Origin: Methanobacteriota archaeon
Lineage (GTDB): Archaea; Thermoplasmatota; Thermoplasmata; Methanomassiliicoccales; UBA472
Length of the DNA stretch: 56,172 bases
Direction of reading: 5' to 3'
NCBI GenBank assembly: GCA_012729095.1
Contig: JAAYDU010000013.1
Span: 1 to 56,172 of the forward strand
The notes under the pieces: generated by a model
What the model was told of the DNA's origin: nothing
The model's input: the letters and a program-made list of their open reading frames with translations, nothing else
Database searches by the model: none
Shown here: positions 8,085 to 16,051 of the stretch, piece by piece
How positions within the stretch are numbered: position 1 is the first letter of the stretch
Layout: each line of letters opens with the position of its first letter
Program-made: the position numbers and the translations under genes

Positions 8085-8231
8085 TCAGTTGCCGATAAGG
8101 CCTCTGCGCTTCTTGAAACCGGTGAGCCCCTGCTCGACGGTCTGGGTGGGGCCCTTGTGGCAGTTCTCCGCCCCTTCCAGGGTGTCGTGCACCTTGTTGC
8201 ACACCAAGCATTGATAGATGATCTTGGTCAT
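8085..8231 (-). CDS. 48-residue zinc-finger-like protein
   Basis: A short minus-strand frame encodes 48 residues with CLVC near the N-terminus and NCH about 15 residues later, a plausible Cys3-His zinc site, followed by a basic tail (FKKRRGLIGN). A TATA-like sequence at 8258-8266 lies about 31 bases before the ATG, which would give a leaderless transcript, and there is no ribosome site, in keeping with that. It is convergent with the membrane protein gene. Function unknown; small one-finger proteins of this kind are common in archaea and often bind nucleic acid. Confidence 0.65.
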   Translation of the reverse strand: MTKIIYQCLVCNKVHDTLEGAENCHKGPTQTVEQGLTGFKKRRGLIGN

Positions 8232-8427
8232 TGGGAGGAAGAAATCGAAAGGTGGCATATAATGTTATTCCCTTTCTCCTGAACGCGGCCTCGGGGCGTA
8301 GAGAAATGCGCATATAAATTGCCTTTCTTAGGGCTGGAAAAGCACGGGAGCTTCCTCCCTCCCGCAAAGTGCGATTTATCGGGTGAATCCGCATACTTTT
8401 TATTTTTTGAAGGCAATTAGTAGAGGT

Positions 8428-8925
8428 ATGAGCAAAATCAAGGTCATTAACGAACCCTCCGAGTTGGTATCTATGCTGAGGGCTGTAGATACCCCCGTGA
8501 AGAGGGATGTCCTTAAGGAGGTGACCTTGGAATGGCGCACCGTGAAGGAGATCGAGGAGAAGTACGGGTCCGAGGGCAAGGAGGCATTGGCCTTCTTCGA
8601 GAAGATGAAGCTGGTGGAGACCAGATGGCAGCCATCCGGGGGCAACCGCCCGGACAAAGCTTTTCACACGTACTACAACTCCTTCCACATAAACGCTCAA
8701 TGGCCTGTCTACGAGATATCTGATGTTCTTTACGCGGCCATGATGCCCGAGGACGAGTTCAAGGAGATCGAGGACAACATCCTGGAGCAGGTTGGCAAGG
8801 AAGGCCGCTTCGCAGGCGACGTGGCCGAGAACCTGGGAATGACGGCCACCATGCTCAAGAGCCTGGTGAAGCGCTCGGTGAAGATGGACTACCGCGGCCA
8901 CCGTCTGGAAAGGGTGAAGGAGTAA
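8428..8925 (+). CDS. ArsR-like winged-helix regulator
   Basis: A 165-residue protein. An N-terminal winged helix (residues 8-60: ELVSMLRAVDTPVKRDVLKE, then a recognition region ending in KLVETRWQ) is followed by a second helical region with HTH character (FAGDVAENLGMTATMLKSLV). It resembles archaeal ArsR/TrmB-like regulators. ATG 8428 was chosen because TAGAGGT precedes it and a TATA-like TTTTTAT tract lies about 28-35 bases upstream. The Trm56 gene starts two bases after its stop, so it shares an operon with two tRNA/nucleotide-related genes. The regulated target is not visible. Confidence 0.75.
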   Translation: MSKIKVINEPSELVSMLRAVDTPVKRDVLKEVTLEWRTVKEIEEKYGSEGKEALAFFEKMKLVETRWQPSGGNRPDKAFHTYYNSFHINAQWPVYEISDVLYAAMMPEDEFKEIEDNILEQVGKEGRFAGDVAENLGMTATMLKSLVKRSVKMDYRGHRLERVKE

Positions 8926-8926
8926 G

Positions 8927-9448
8927 TTGCCCGAGATAACCGTCCTCCGCTTGGGGCATCGCCCGGAAAGGGATAAGAGGATAACCACCCACGTGGCGCT
9001 GACCGCCCGCGCCTTCGGGGCCAGGCGCATAATCGTCTCCACCAAGGACGCCGGGCTCGAGGAGAGCGTCAAGGACGTGGTGAAGCGGTTCGGCGGGGAC
9101 TTCGAGATCACCACCGGGGTGAACTGGAGAAGATGTCTTCAGGATTTTCAGGGCACGGTCGTCCACCTCACGATGTACGGGATCCCCGTGGACGAGGCGG
9201 CTCCGAAGGTGCCCGACGGTGAGATCATGGTCGTGGTCGGGGCCGAGAAGGTCCCGCCCGAGGTCTACCAGAGGGCGGACCTCAACGTGGCGGTCGGAAA
9301 CCAGCCCCATTCCGAGGTGGCGGCACTGGCGATACTGCTGGACAGGGTGTTCCAGGGCCGCACGCTGCAAAGGGACTATCAGGGGGCGCAGATCAAGGTG
9401 CTGCCCTGCGAGAGGGGGAAGAGCGTTGTCGAGCTATCCAAGCAGTGA
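8927..9448 (+). CDS. trm56: tRNA (cytidine(56)-2'-O)-methyltransferase
   Basis: A 173-residue SPOUT-class methyltransferase that 2'-O-methylates C56 in the T-loop of archaeal tRNAs using S-adenosylmethionine. The N-terminal signature VLRLGHRPERDKRITTHV and the C-terminal knot region VVVGAEKVPPEVY...NVAVGNQPHSEVAALA match the aTrm56 family at normal length. The start is TTG 8927, one base after the previous stop. The HD-domain gene begins inside its 3' end. Archaea-specific, so it also anchors the domain assignment. Confidence 0.92.
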   Translation: MPEITVLRLGHRPERDKRITTHVALTARAFGARRIIVSTKDAGLEESVKDVVKRFGGDFEITTGVNWRRCLQDFQGTVVHLTMYGIPVDEAAPKVPDGEIMVVVGAEKVPPEVYQRADLNVAVGNQPHSEVAALAILLDRVFQGRTLQRDYQGAQIKVLPCERGKSVVELSKQ

Positions 9449-9998
9449 GGGTTGCTACCGCATGATGCGGGAGGAGGGGCTTTCCCCGGCGGTCATCCGC
9501 CACAGCTGCGTGGTGAACGTGGTGGCCATGGAGATCGCCCGCCGCTGCGGCGCGAACCTCGACCTGGTCAACGCCGCCTCTCTGCTGCACGATATCGGGC
9601 GGTCTAGAACGCACGGCGTGCAGCACGTGTCGGAAAGCGTGCGCATAGCCAGGGAAAGGAACCTACCGGAGGAGCTGGTGAAGTGCATCGGTCGTCACAT
9701 CGCCTCCGGGTTCACCGCCGAGGAGGCCAAGGCCCTGGGGCTTCCGGAGGGCGATTACATGCCTGTGACCCTGGAGGACAAGGTGGTGAACTTCGCGGAC
9801 AATCTGGTCAGCGATAGGTCCATCAAGACCCTGGACCAGGCGGCGGAGAGGATGCGAAACAAGGGCTTCGAGCTGACCGCCACCCGAATGCTGGCCATGG
9901 GGGAGGAGATCGCCATTTTGTGCGGCGAGGACATAGACACTCTGCTGGGCAGGTCCAGGGCAAGGGAGGCGGCGGCGGCCTGCGACAAGCTGGTCTGA
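9426..9998 (+). CDS. HDIG-domain metal-dependent phosphohydrolase
   Basis: About 190 residues. The HD motif is seen as H (IRHSCVV), LLHDIGRSR (the HD pair), H (GRHIASG) and a later D (FADNL), the ligand set for a divalent-metal phosphohydrolase of the HDIG type. Archaeal relatives often neighbour Trm56; substrates are unproven. TTG 9426 is proposed as start because it has GAGGGGG upstream and keeps the PSSEGCYRMM region that aligns with the family N-terminus; ATG 9462 is the conservative alternative. With TTG the gene overlaps trm56 by 23 bases. Confidence 0.8.
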   Translation: MSSYPSSEGCYRMMREEGLSPAVIRHSCVVNVVAMEIARRCGANLDLVNAASLLHDIGRSRTHGVQHVSESVRIARERNLPEELVKCIGRHIASGFTAEEAKALGLPEGDYMPVTLEDKVVNFADNLVSDRSIKTLDQAAERMRNKGFELTATRMLAMGEEIAILCGEDIDTLLGRSRAREAAAACDKLV

Positions 9999-10025
9999 TA
10001 CCCGTCTCCCGCCAGAACATTCACA

Positions 10026-10036
10026 AAGGTTTTATC
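10026..10036 (+). promoter_or_regulatory. TATA box of cassette A
   Basis: AAGGTTTTATCC lies about 75 bases before ATG 10106, predicting a 5' leader of about 45-50 bases with a good ribosome site (GGAGATAGGG). Unlike cassette B, this leader holds no short reading frame that I could find. Confidence 0.4.
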
Positions 10037-10105
10037 CGTGCCACTTCTTACCAAGGCGCACGCCCCCGCTAGCTGCCGAGGGCTCACGGTCACAGGAGAT
10101 AGGGA

Positions 10106-11035
10106 ATGTCCGAGAAGAAGATCATGATGTGGATGAACGGCAAGTTGATCGAACAGGAGAAGGTGCTTCTGCCCTTCATGACCCACGCCCTGCACTACGG
10201 GAGCGGGGTCTTCGAAGGCATCCGCATCTATGGGACGCCGAAGGGCAAGGCGGTGTTCAGGCTCAGGGAGCACATGGCGCGCTTCATGGATTCCGCAAAG
10301 GTCCTGTGCATGGACCACCCCTACACGGTGGACGAGCTGGTCGAGGCCACCAGGCTGGCCGTGCGCAACGCCGCCGACAATTCCGATTACATACGCCCGT
10401 TGATGTGGTACGGGGAGAACGACGAGAACCGCATAGTGCTCAACCCGTTCAAGTTCAAGGTCAACGTGGCCATAGCCTGCGCCCATATGGGGGCGTACCT
10501 TGGGAAGGAGAACATGGAGAAAGGCGCCAACATCATAACTTCGTCCTGGACCAAGCCGGCCAACACCTCCACCTCCCTGCAGGCCAAGATATGCGGCAAC
10601 TACGTGAACTCCATACTCGCCAAGATCGAGAGCAACCAGCTGGGAGCGGACGAGTGCCTGATGCTCAACACCAACGGGACGGTGGCGGAGGGCCCCGGGG
10701 AGAACATCTTCATGATAAAAAACGGAAAGGTGTACACCCCGCCGCTGGCCTCCGGAGTGCTGGAAGGCATAACCAAGGATTCAGTGACCACCATCGCCAA
10801 GGACAAGGGCTACCAGGTCATCGAGAAGGAGATCACCCGTTCCGAGGTATACATGTGCGACGAGTTCTTCATGACCGGCACGGCGGCCGAGGTGACCCCC
10901 ATACGCTCCCTGGACCAGAGGGTCATAGGGGAGGGGAAGCGCGGGCCTATCACCAAGGACCTGCAGGAGTCTTTCTTCGAGGCCGCCCGCGGCAATGACC
11001 CGAAGTACCATCACTGGCTGACACTGGTGGATTGA
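10106..11035 (+). CDS. ilvE: Branched-chain amino-acid aminotransferase (cassette A)
   Basis: A 309-residue fold-type IV PLP aminotransferase. The catalytic lysine is K161 in QAKICGNYVNS, and the cofactor-binding EGPGENIF and substrate-loop GTAAEVTPI motifs are intact. It moves the amino group between glutamate and 2-oxo acids such as 2-oxoisovalerate, 2-oxoisocaproate and 3-methyl-2-oxopentanoate. It opens a cassette with a complete OFOR 61 bases downstream, so its 2-oxo acids are the expected OFOR substrates. A paralogue lies at 50336-51259. Confidence 0.93.
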   Translation: MSEKKIMMWMNGKLIEQEKVLLPFMTHALHYGSGVFEGIRIYGTPKGKAVFRLREHMARFMDSAKVLCMDHPYTVDELVEATRLAVRNAADNSDYIRPLMWYGENDENRIVLNPFKFKVNVAIACAHMGAYLGKENMEKGANIITSSWTKPANTSTSLQAKICGNYVNSILAKIESNQLGADECLMLNTNGTVAEGPGENIFMIKNGKVYTPPLASGVLEGITKDSVTTIAKDKGYQVIEKEITRSEVYMCDEFFMTGTAAEVTPIRSLDQRVIGEGKRGPITKDLQESFFEAARGNDPKYHHWLTLVD

Positions 11036-11096
11036 GGGGCGAACACCTTCAGCAAACCCATTACCGAAACAGCAGAAGATCCTAACGATCCCAGGG

Positions 11097-12005
11097 ATGA
11101 ACATGTACGAGATCAGGTTCCACGGACGGGGCGGTCAGGGGGCGGTAATGGCCGCCCAGACCATAGCCGAGGCGGCCATTCTGGAAGGAAAGCAGGCGCA
11201 GGCCTTCCCGTTCTTCGGGGCGGAGCGGCGCGGCGCACCGGTGATGGCGTTCGCCCGCATCGACGACAAGAGGATATGCGACCGAACCCAGGTGTCCGAA
11301 CCGGACATGTTGGTCGTGATGGATGAATCGCTGCTCGAGATCGAGCCGGTGGCATCAGGTCTCAAGGAAGGGGGGTGTGCGGTCATCAACAGCCGCCTCG
11401 AACCCTCGGAGGTCGACCTAGGAACGGTCACGCGCTGTGTTAGCGTGGACGCCACCAGCATCGCCCTGGAAATGCTGAGGGCACCTATAGTGAACACCTC
11501 GATACTGGGGGCCATGGCCCGCGCCAATGATTTCGTCTCCCTGGGGTCCATCCAGCAGGCCATCATGAACCGTTTCGGTGAAAAGCTGGGGGAGAAGGCC
11601 GGCAGATTGAACGCCGAGGCGGCCAAGGCCGCCTTCGAACGCTCCAGGGAGGGCTTGTGCAAAGGAGAGCGAAAGGTCCAGAAAAAGAACGCCTGGCTCC
11701 CCACCTGGCAGGAGACGCCTCCCGGGGTAGCCTTGCCGAGGACCTCCAAGGCTGGCATGGCCGTGGGGCCAGGAAGCATGACGCAGAACCTTACGGGCAG
11801 CTGGGGGGTATCCTTTCCGGTCTACGACGAGGAAAGGTGCATAAAGTGCCAGAGGTGCTGGTTCATCTGTCCAGAGGGATGCATACGCCGTTCCCCTAAC
11901 GACGACCTGGAGTTCGACCTCCGCTACTGCAAGGGCTGTGGGCTCTGCGCCAAGGTCTGCCCCAAGGATGCCATATCCATGCGCAGGAAGGAGGCGAGCG
12001 CGTGA
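11097..12005 (+). CDS. 2-oxoacid:ferredoxin oxidoreductase gamma/delta fusion (cassette A)
   Basis: A 302-residue fusion. Residues 1-180 are the gamma domain (RFHGRGGQGAVMAAQ; FFGAERRGAPVMAFARI; NTSILGA). A linker leads to a delta ferredoxin domain with two [4Fe-4S] motifs, CIKCQRCWFICPEGC and CKGCGLCAKVCPKD. In many OFORs these are separate subunits. The delta domain passes electrons to ferredoxin. The alpha gene overlaps the stop (GTGA). Sequence places it in the pyruvate/2-oxoisovalerate group; with IlvE beside it, a branched-chain substrate is favoured but not proven. Confidence 0.9.
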   Translation: MNMYEIRFHGRGGQGAVMAAQTIAEAAILEGKQAQAFPFFGAERRGAPVMAFARIDDKRICDRTQVSEPDMLVVMDESLLEIEPVASGLKEGGCAVINSRLEPSEVDLGTVTRCVSVDATSIALEMLRAPIVNTSILGAMARANDFVSLGSIQQAIMNRFGEKLGEKAGRLNAEAAKAAFERSREGLCKGERKVQKKNAWLPTWQETPPGVALPRTSKAGMAVGPGSMTQNLTGSWGVSFPVYDEERCIKCQRCWFICPEGCIRRSPNDDLEFDLRYCKGCGLCAKVCPKDAISMRRKEASA

Positions 12006-13177
12006 GGTCCGTGAAAGCGCTGACCGGCAACGCCGCGGCGGCGTACGGCGTCAGGCTGTGCCGACCAGAGGTCATCCCGAACTATCCGATAACTCCGCAG
12101 ACCATCATCATAGAGCAGATAGCCGACTTCATCAACGACGGGGAACTGGATGCCGATTTCATTCCGGCCGACAGCGAGCACTCGGCAATGAGCATAGCGA
12201 TCGGCGCCGCGGCCACTGGCGTCAGGACGTTCACGGCCACCGCCTCGCATGGCCTGGCACTAATGCATGAGATGCTTTATGTGCCGCCCCAGGTGCGTCT
12301 GCCGATACTTCTGGTCAACGTCAACCGCTCGCTGGGCGCGGGAAGCGGCATATGGGTGGAGTACAACGACTCCATGGCCGAGCGCGACTCGGGTTGGATG
12401 CAGGCGTACGCCGAGGACAGCCAGGAGGTCCTGGACATGGTCATCCAGGCCTACCGTGTCGCTGAGGACCCGCGCGTGGTACTGCCATTCATGCTCTGCC
12501 TGGACGGCTTCATTCTTTCGCACACGGTGGAGAGGGTGGAGGTCCCGGAGCAGGAGGAGGTCGATTCCTTCCTGCCGAAGTTCGAGCCCCTGAACCGTCT
12601 AGATCCACAGAACCCAATGAGCATCAACATAGCGGTATCACCGGCGCACTCCATGGAGATGCGCTACCAGCTCGACCGTCAGATGGAAAGCGCGCGGAGC
12701 GTGATATCCGAGGTCGATGAGCAGTTCGCCAAGGCCTTCGGCCGCCGCTACGGAGGGCTGATAGACACCTATCGCATGGAGGGGGCCGAGACCGCGCTCA
12801 TCACTCTCGGGACCGCGACGTCCACCGCCAGGGTGGCAGTGGACGAGCTTCGGGCGCAGGGCAGGAAGGTCGGGCTGATCAAGCTGCGTTTCATGCGCCC
12901 GTTCCCGCACGAGGATATCAGGGAGGCGGTCAAGGGGCTCAAGGCGCTGGGGGTGTTCGACCGCTCTATCTCGGTGAACGGCTTCGGGCCGGTGTTCACC
13001 GAGGTGCGCAGCTCGCTGTACGGCAGCAGCATGCCCATAACCGATCATATCGCCGGTATAGGTGGAAGGGACCTGAAGGTGTCCACCTTCAAGGAGATGT
13101 TCGCCCTGCTGGAGGAAAGCGCCTCCGGGAAGAGGGTGAGGGACTGTACCTGGCACGGTCTGAGGGGGGAGATGTGA
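12002..13177 (+). CDS. 2-oxoacid:ferredoxin oxidoreductase alpha subunit (cassette A)
   Basis: A 391-residue alpha subunit, which carries the pyrimidine-binding half of the TPP site. It shows YPITPQT, ADSEHSAMSIAIGAA, GLALMHEMLY and the later DIYRMEGAE/LGTATSTARV and MRPFP regions typical of PorA. GTG 12002 overlaps the gamma/delta stop by four bases, and the beta gene starts at its own stop. It is the same length as the cassette B alpha subunit, with long identical stretches. Cytoplasmic; works only with beta and gamma/delta. Confidence 0.92.
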   Translation: MRSVKALTGNAAAAYGVRLCRPEVIPNYPITPQTIIIEQIADFINDGELDADFIPADSEHSAMSIAIGAAATGVRTFTATASHGLALMHEMLYVPPQVRLPILLVNVNRSLGAGSGIWVEYNDSMAERDSGWMQAYAEDSQEVLDMVIQAYRVAEDPRVVLPFMLCLDGFILSHTVERVEVPEQEEVDSFLPKFEPLNRLDPQNPMSINIAVSPAHSMEMRYQLDRQMESARSVISEVDEQFAKAFGRRYGGLIDTYRMEGAETALITLGTATSTARVAVDELRAQGRKVGLIKLRFMRPFPHEDIREAVKGLKALGVFDRSISVNGFGPVFTEVRSSLYGSSMPITDHIAGIGGRDLKVSTFKEMFALLEESASGKRVRDCTWHGLRGEM

Positions 13178-14133
13178 TGGACCGCAGGATGAACATACGG
13201 ACCATGCCGCAGGAGGACCACCTGCTGAGCGGGCAGGGCGCCTGCGCCGGATGCGGGGTGGCGATAGCGGTTAAGAACATAATGAGGATACTGGGGGAGA
13301 ACACCACCGTTTACGTCCCGGCCAGCTGTCTGCTTGTGTTCGGCGGGGGAATGTACCCGCATTCCGCTTTCGACGTGCCGTTCTTCTACAGCGCCTTTGA
13401 GAACACTGGAGCGGTCATTTCAGGGATCAAGGCGGGATACCGCCGGCAGGGGAAGGACGTCACGGTCATCGGCATAGCCGGGGACGGCGGCACCTTCGAC
13501 ATCGGGCTTCAGGCCCTCTCCGGAGCGGCGGAGCGCAACGAGGATGTCATATACGTCTGCGTGGACAACGAGGCGTACATGAACACGGGAACGCAGCGCT
13601 CCGGTTCCACTCCCTTCGGCGCTTGGACGACCACCACTCCGGTGGGGAAGAAGATCAAGGGCAAGCAGGGTTTCAAGAAGGACCTCATGTCGGTGGTGGC
13701 CAACCAGGACATAGCATACGCGGCCACCCTGTCCATAGCCCACATGAACGACTTCGTGCAGAAGGTGGAGAAGGCCAAGAACCTCAAGGGCTTCCGCTTC
13801 CTGCACGTGATGACGCCGTGCGCCTCGGGATGGAAGAGCGATCCCTCCGCGACCTACGACCTGGCCAACATGGCGGTCGAGACGGGCATGTGGTCCCTGT
13901 ACGAGATCTTGGACGGGGAGGTGCGCATAACCTACCGCCCCAAGGAGATGAGGCCGGTGACGGAGTACCTGAAGCTGCAGGGCCGCTTCAAGCACATGAG
14001 CAAGGAGGACGTGGACACCCTGCAGTCATGGATATGCAGGAAGTGGAACAAGCGCTACTGCCCCACCGCCCCTCCCTTGGAGGGTAAGGGGGAGGACCTG
14101 GCCTACGGCGGCGATGAGTGCGAGGGCGTCTGA
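13177..14133 (+). CDS. 2-oxoacid:ferredoxin oxidoreductase beta subunit (cassette A)
   Basis: About 318 residues. The TPP-Mg motif is GDGGTFDIGLQALSGA...DNEAYMNTG, and the proximal [4Fe-4S] cluster ligands are in CAGCG near the N-terminus plus the later cysteine of VMTPCASGW. This is normal PorB composition. ATG 13177 was chosen: GAGGGGGGAG lies at good spacing; GTG 13174 is one codon earlier and both overlap the alpha stop. It ends the cassette; a convergent symporter gene follows after a 116-base spacer. Confidence 0.92.
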   Translation: MDRRMNIRTMPQEDHLLSGQGACAGCGVAIAVKNIMRILGENTTVYVPASCLLVFGGGMYPHSAFDVPFFYSAFENTGAVISGIKAGYRRQGKDVTVIGIAGDGGTFDIGLQALSGAAERNEDVIYVCVDNEAYMNTGTQRSGSTPFGAWTTTTPVGKKIKGKQGFKKDLMSVVANQDIAYAATLSIAHMNDFVQKVEKAKNLKGFRFLHVMTPCASGWKSDPSATYDLANMAVETGMWSLYEILDGEVRITYRPKEMRPVTEYLKLQGRFKHMSKEDVDTLQSWICRKWNKRYCPTAPPLEGKGEDLAYGGDECEGV

Positions 14134-14224
14134 ACTTCCCGCTACCCAGGGATCGCAAAACGACCGGTGAGAGGACGGCCCCGGCCATCGCCCGCTCTTT
14201 CAGGCCCCGGTCCCAACGCATGCT

Positions 14225-14240
14225 TAAAAGAAGGGAAAAA
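14225..14240 (-). terminator. T-rich terminator of the symporter transcript
   Basis: On the minus strand TTTTTCCCTTCTTTTA follows the symporter stop by about ten bases, a plausible archaeal oligo-T terminator. The rest of the convergent spacer 14134-14249 shows nothing else. Confidence 0.4.
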
Positions 14241-14249
14241 GGAAATGGT

Positions 14250-15845
14250 TTACCCTTCGGCCGTGGCCGGAGCCCGCTTCCGCTCGATGAGCATGCCGAC
14301 GATCATCGCTATGACCGACAAGGGCAGGGCGATGAACAGCGAGTCGACCACCGTCCATGGGAACTCCAGCACCGAGGGGTTCCCGGTGATGAGCTCCGAG
14401 ACCCTGAGCACGCTCGACTCGGCCTGGTGTACGAAAACGGTCCATATTCCCCAGGCCACCCCTCCGGTCACCAGGCTGGCCTTGGCTCCCAGTAGTGAAG
14501 GGTTCTTGGAGAACACGGCGACGGTGTAGGCGGGCAGGAACGCCGCGGCGCACAGGCCCATGAACATGGCCGTGGCGCGAGCTATTATGTCCCCGGGCAT
14601 TATGAAGGCGAGTCCCAAACTGACCGCTATCATGATGAAGGTGCCTATCTTGTTCACTCTGAGCTTGGAGGCGTCCTCATCGCTACCCCGCAGGCCGGCC
14701 GGGAAGAAATTGGACCGGCGCAGGTGCACCCATATGTCGTGGCCGGCCGCCGTCCCCATGACATGGAACAGCGAGCTCATGGTGGACATGGCCGCCGCCA
14801 GCAGGGCCAGCACGAACATCACCACCAGCCATTCAGGCATGGCAGTGTCAATGAACAGCGGAACGATGTTATCGACGTTCCCGGTCATTTCAACGGAGAT
14901 CTTGCCGAAGTGATCGTGGAAGTAGACGTTGGTGAGCGCCCCCATGGTGTAGGCCACGCCGGTGGTGATCAGGATGAAAATGACGCCCACGGGTATGGCG
15001 CGGTTCAGGGCCTTGCCGTCCTTGGCGGTCATGAACCGGACGGCTAGCTGGGGCTGGGCGAGCACTCCTATGCCCACCCCCATGATTATGGTGGTCACCA
15101 GGGTGTACCAGGTGGCAGATCCCAGTTCCGGGAAGGAGGTCCAGCCGGTCATGCCGGTGCTGGCCAGGCCGGTAGGCACCAGGTGTGACATGTCGGTGAG
15201 GGCCTGGAAACCGTCCAGGCCTCCGACGAGGGACAGGGTGATTATCATTATGGCGCTCATGCCGAACAGCATGAGGGAGCCCTGCAGGGCGTCAGTGTAC
15301 ATGACCGCGATAAGCCCGCCGAACACCACGTAGGCGGCAGTTATGACGGTCAGCCCGATTATTGCCCACAGGTAAGGCACGTCCAGGACCTGCTCGATGA
15401 AGCGGCCTCCCCCTATGAGCACCGCGGACGAATAGAGAGGCATTCCGACCAGGATGATGAGGCCGGTGACGTACTGCATGAAATCCGATTTGTACACCTT
15501 CCCGAGCAGGTCCGGAAAGGTCATGATGCCCAGCTTCTTGCCGATGCGGCGGGTCGGCTTTCCGAACACGATGAAGGCGATCAGCACTCCGACCAGGATG
15601 TTGAGCATGACCAGCCATATTATCCCCAGGCCCAGCTTGGCGGCGTAACCGCCGAAGCCCACTATGGCCGAGGTGCTGATGAACGTGGCGCCGTACGAGA
15701 GCCCCAGCACCACCGGGTGCACGTTCCTGCCGGCCAGCATGTAGTCGTCGTTGCACTTGGTCTTCTTGTAACCGAGCCAGGCCAGGAAAAAGATGACCAC
15801 CGAATATACCGCGGCGGCAGCCCAGAATAGGGTCTGATCGACCAA
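14250..15845 (-). CDS. Sodium:solute symporter (SSS family)
   Basis: A 531-residue permease with about thirteen membrane spans and SSS features: a tilted first helix, AGRNVHPVVLGLSYGATFISTSA-type spans 1-2, GLIAVMYTDALQGSLM in the middle, and ALLAAAMSTMSSLFHVMGTA in span 8, where Na+ ligands lie. Family members import proline, pantothenate, acetate or other carboxylates. The start is TTG 15845, two bases after the stop of a 36-residue accessory peptide. The upstream co-directed ligase genes suggest a carboxylic-acid substrate; this is inference. Confidence 0.85.
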   Translation of the reverse strand: MVDQTLFWAAAAVYSVVIFFLAWLGYKKTKCNDDYMLAGRNVHPVVLGLSYGATFISTSAIVGFGGYAAKLGLGIIWLVMLNILVGVLIAFIVFGKPTRRIGKKLGIMTFPDLLGKVYKSDFMQYVTGLIILVGMPLYSSAVLIGGGRFIEQVLDVPYLWAIIGLTVITAAYVVFGGLIAVMYTDALQGSLMLFGMSAIMIITLSLVGGLDGFQALTDMSHLVPTGLASTGMTGWTSFPELGSATWYTLVTTIIMGVGIGVLAQPQLAVRFMTAKDGKALNRAIPVGVIFILITTGVAYTMGALTNVYFHDHFGKISVEMTGNVDNIVPLFIDTAMPEWLVVMFVLALLAAAMSTMSSLFHVMGTAAGHDIWVHLRRSNFFPAGLRGSDEDASKLRVNKIGTFIMIAVSLGLAFIMPGDIIARATAMFMGLCAAAFLPAYTVAVFSKNPSLLGAKASLVTGGVAWGIWTVFVHQAESSVLRVSELITGNPSVLEFPWTVVDSLFIALPLSVIAMIVGMLIERKRAPATAEG

Positions 15846-15846
15846 A

Positions 15847-15957
15847 TCAGTCCACCTCTTCGTTCCACTTCAGTATTCCGTACACGATGCCTATCGCAGT
15901 GCTTATGAAACAGAGCGCGTACCCCGCCAATATCCAGGGGTCATCTATGCCTAACAT
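15847..15957 (-). CDS. Symporter small accessory protein
   Basis: A 36-residue peptide: about eight N-terminal residues ending DDPW, one hydrophobic span (ILAGYALCFISTAIGIVYGI), and a charged tail KWNEEVD. Single-span peptides encoded directly before SSS or NSS symporters are a known class of small accessory subunits. Its stop lies one base before the symporter TTG, and GGGAGAGAGG precedes its ATG at normal spacing, so the two are coupled. It probably sits beside the symporter in the membrane. Confidence 0.75.
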   Translation of the reverse strand: MLGIDDPWILAGYALCFISTAIGIVYGILKWNEEVD

Positions 15958-16010
15958 GTCGTTGCCTCTCTCCCTTAGCCAGTAAGATCCGAGGAGGATT
16001 TGCTAAAAGA

Positions 16011-16047
16011 TATTTAAATGTTACATGTTAGCATGTTACATATTAGC
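16011..16047 (-). promoter_or_regulatory. Symporter promoter with tandem 15-base direct repeat
   Basis: Reading on the minus strand, two copies of GCTAAYATGTAACAT (16033-16047 and 16018-16032, one mismatch) abut a TATA element TTTAAATA (16011-16018). The expected transcript start is near 15988, about 30 bases before the accessory peptide ATG. The repeats fill the position where archaeal activators or repressors bind next to BRE/TATA. They begin five bases after the end of the ligase gene. A regulator is inferred; none is identified. Confidence 0.6.
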
Positions 16048-16051
16048 ACAT

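Noticed and set aside
8232-8427. Extra gene in the spacer before the ArsR-like regulator
   Set aside because: Only promoter-like AT tracts are visible; short frames here lack ribosome sites and motifs.
8035-9114. Long minus-strand frame from the zinc-protein region into trm56
   Set aside because: It crosses two promoters and lies antisense to the regulator and trm56; the 48-residue frame in another register is the better gene.
11097-14133. Indolepyruvate:ferredoxin oxidoreductase
   Set aside because: That enzyme has two subunits with alpha carrying the ferredoxin domain; here the four-domain POR/VOR layout is clear.
14250-15957. Symporter as proline or acetate importer
   Set aside because: SSS sequence alone does not fix substrate; left general.
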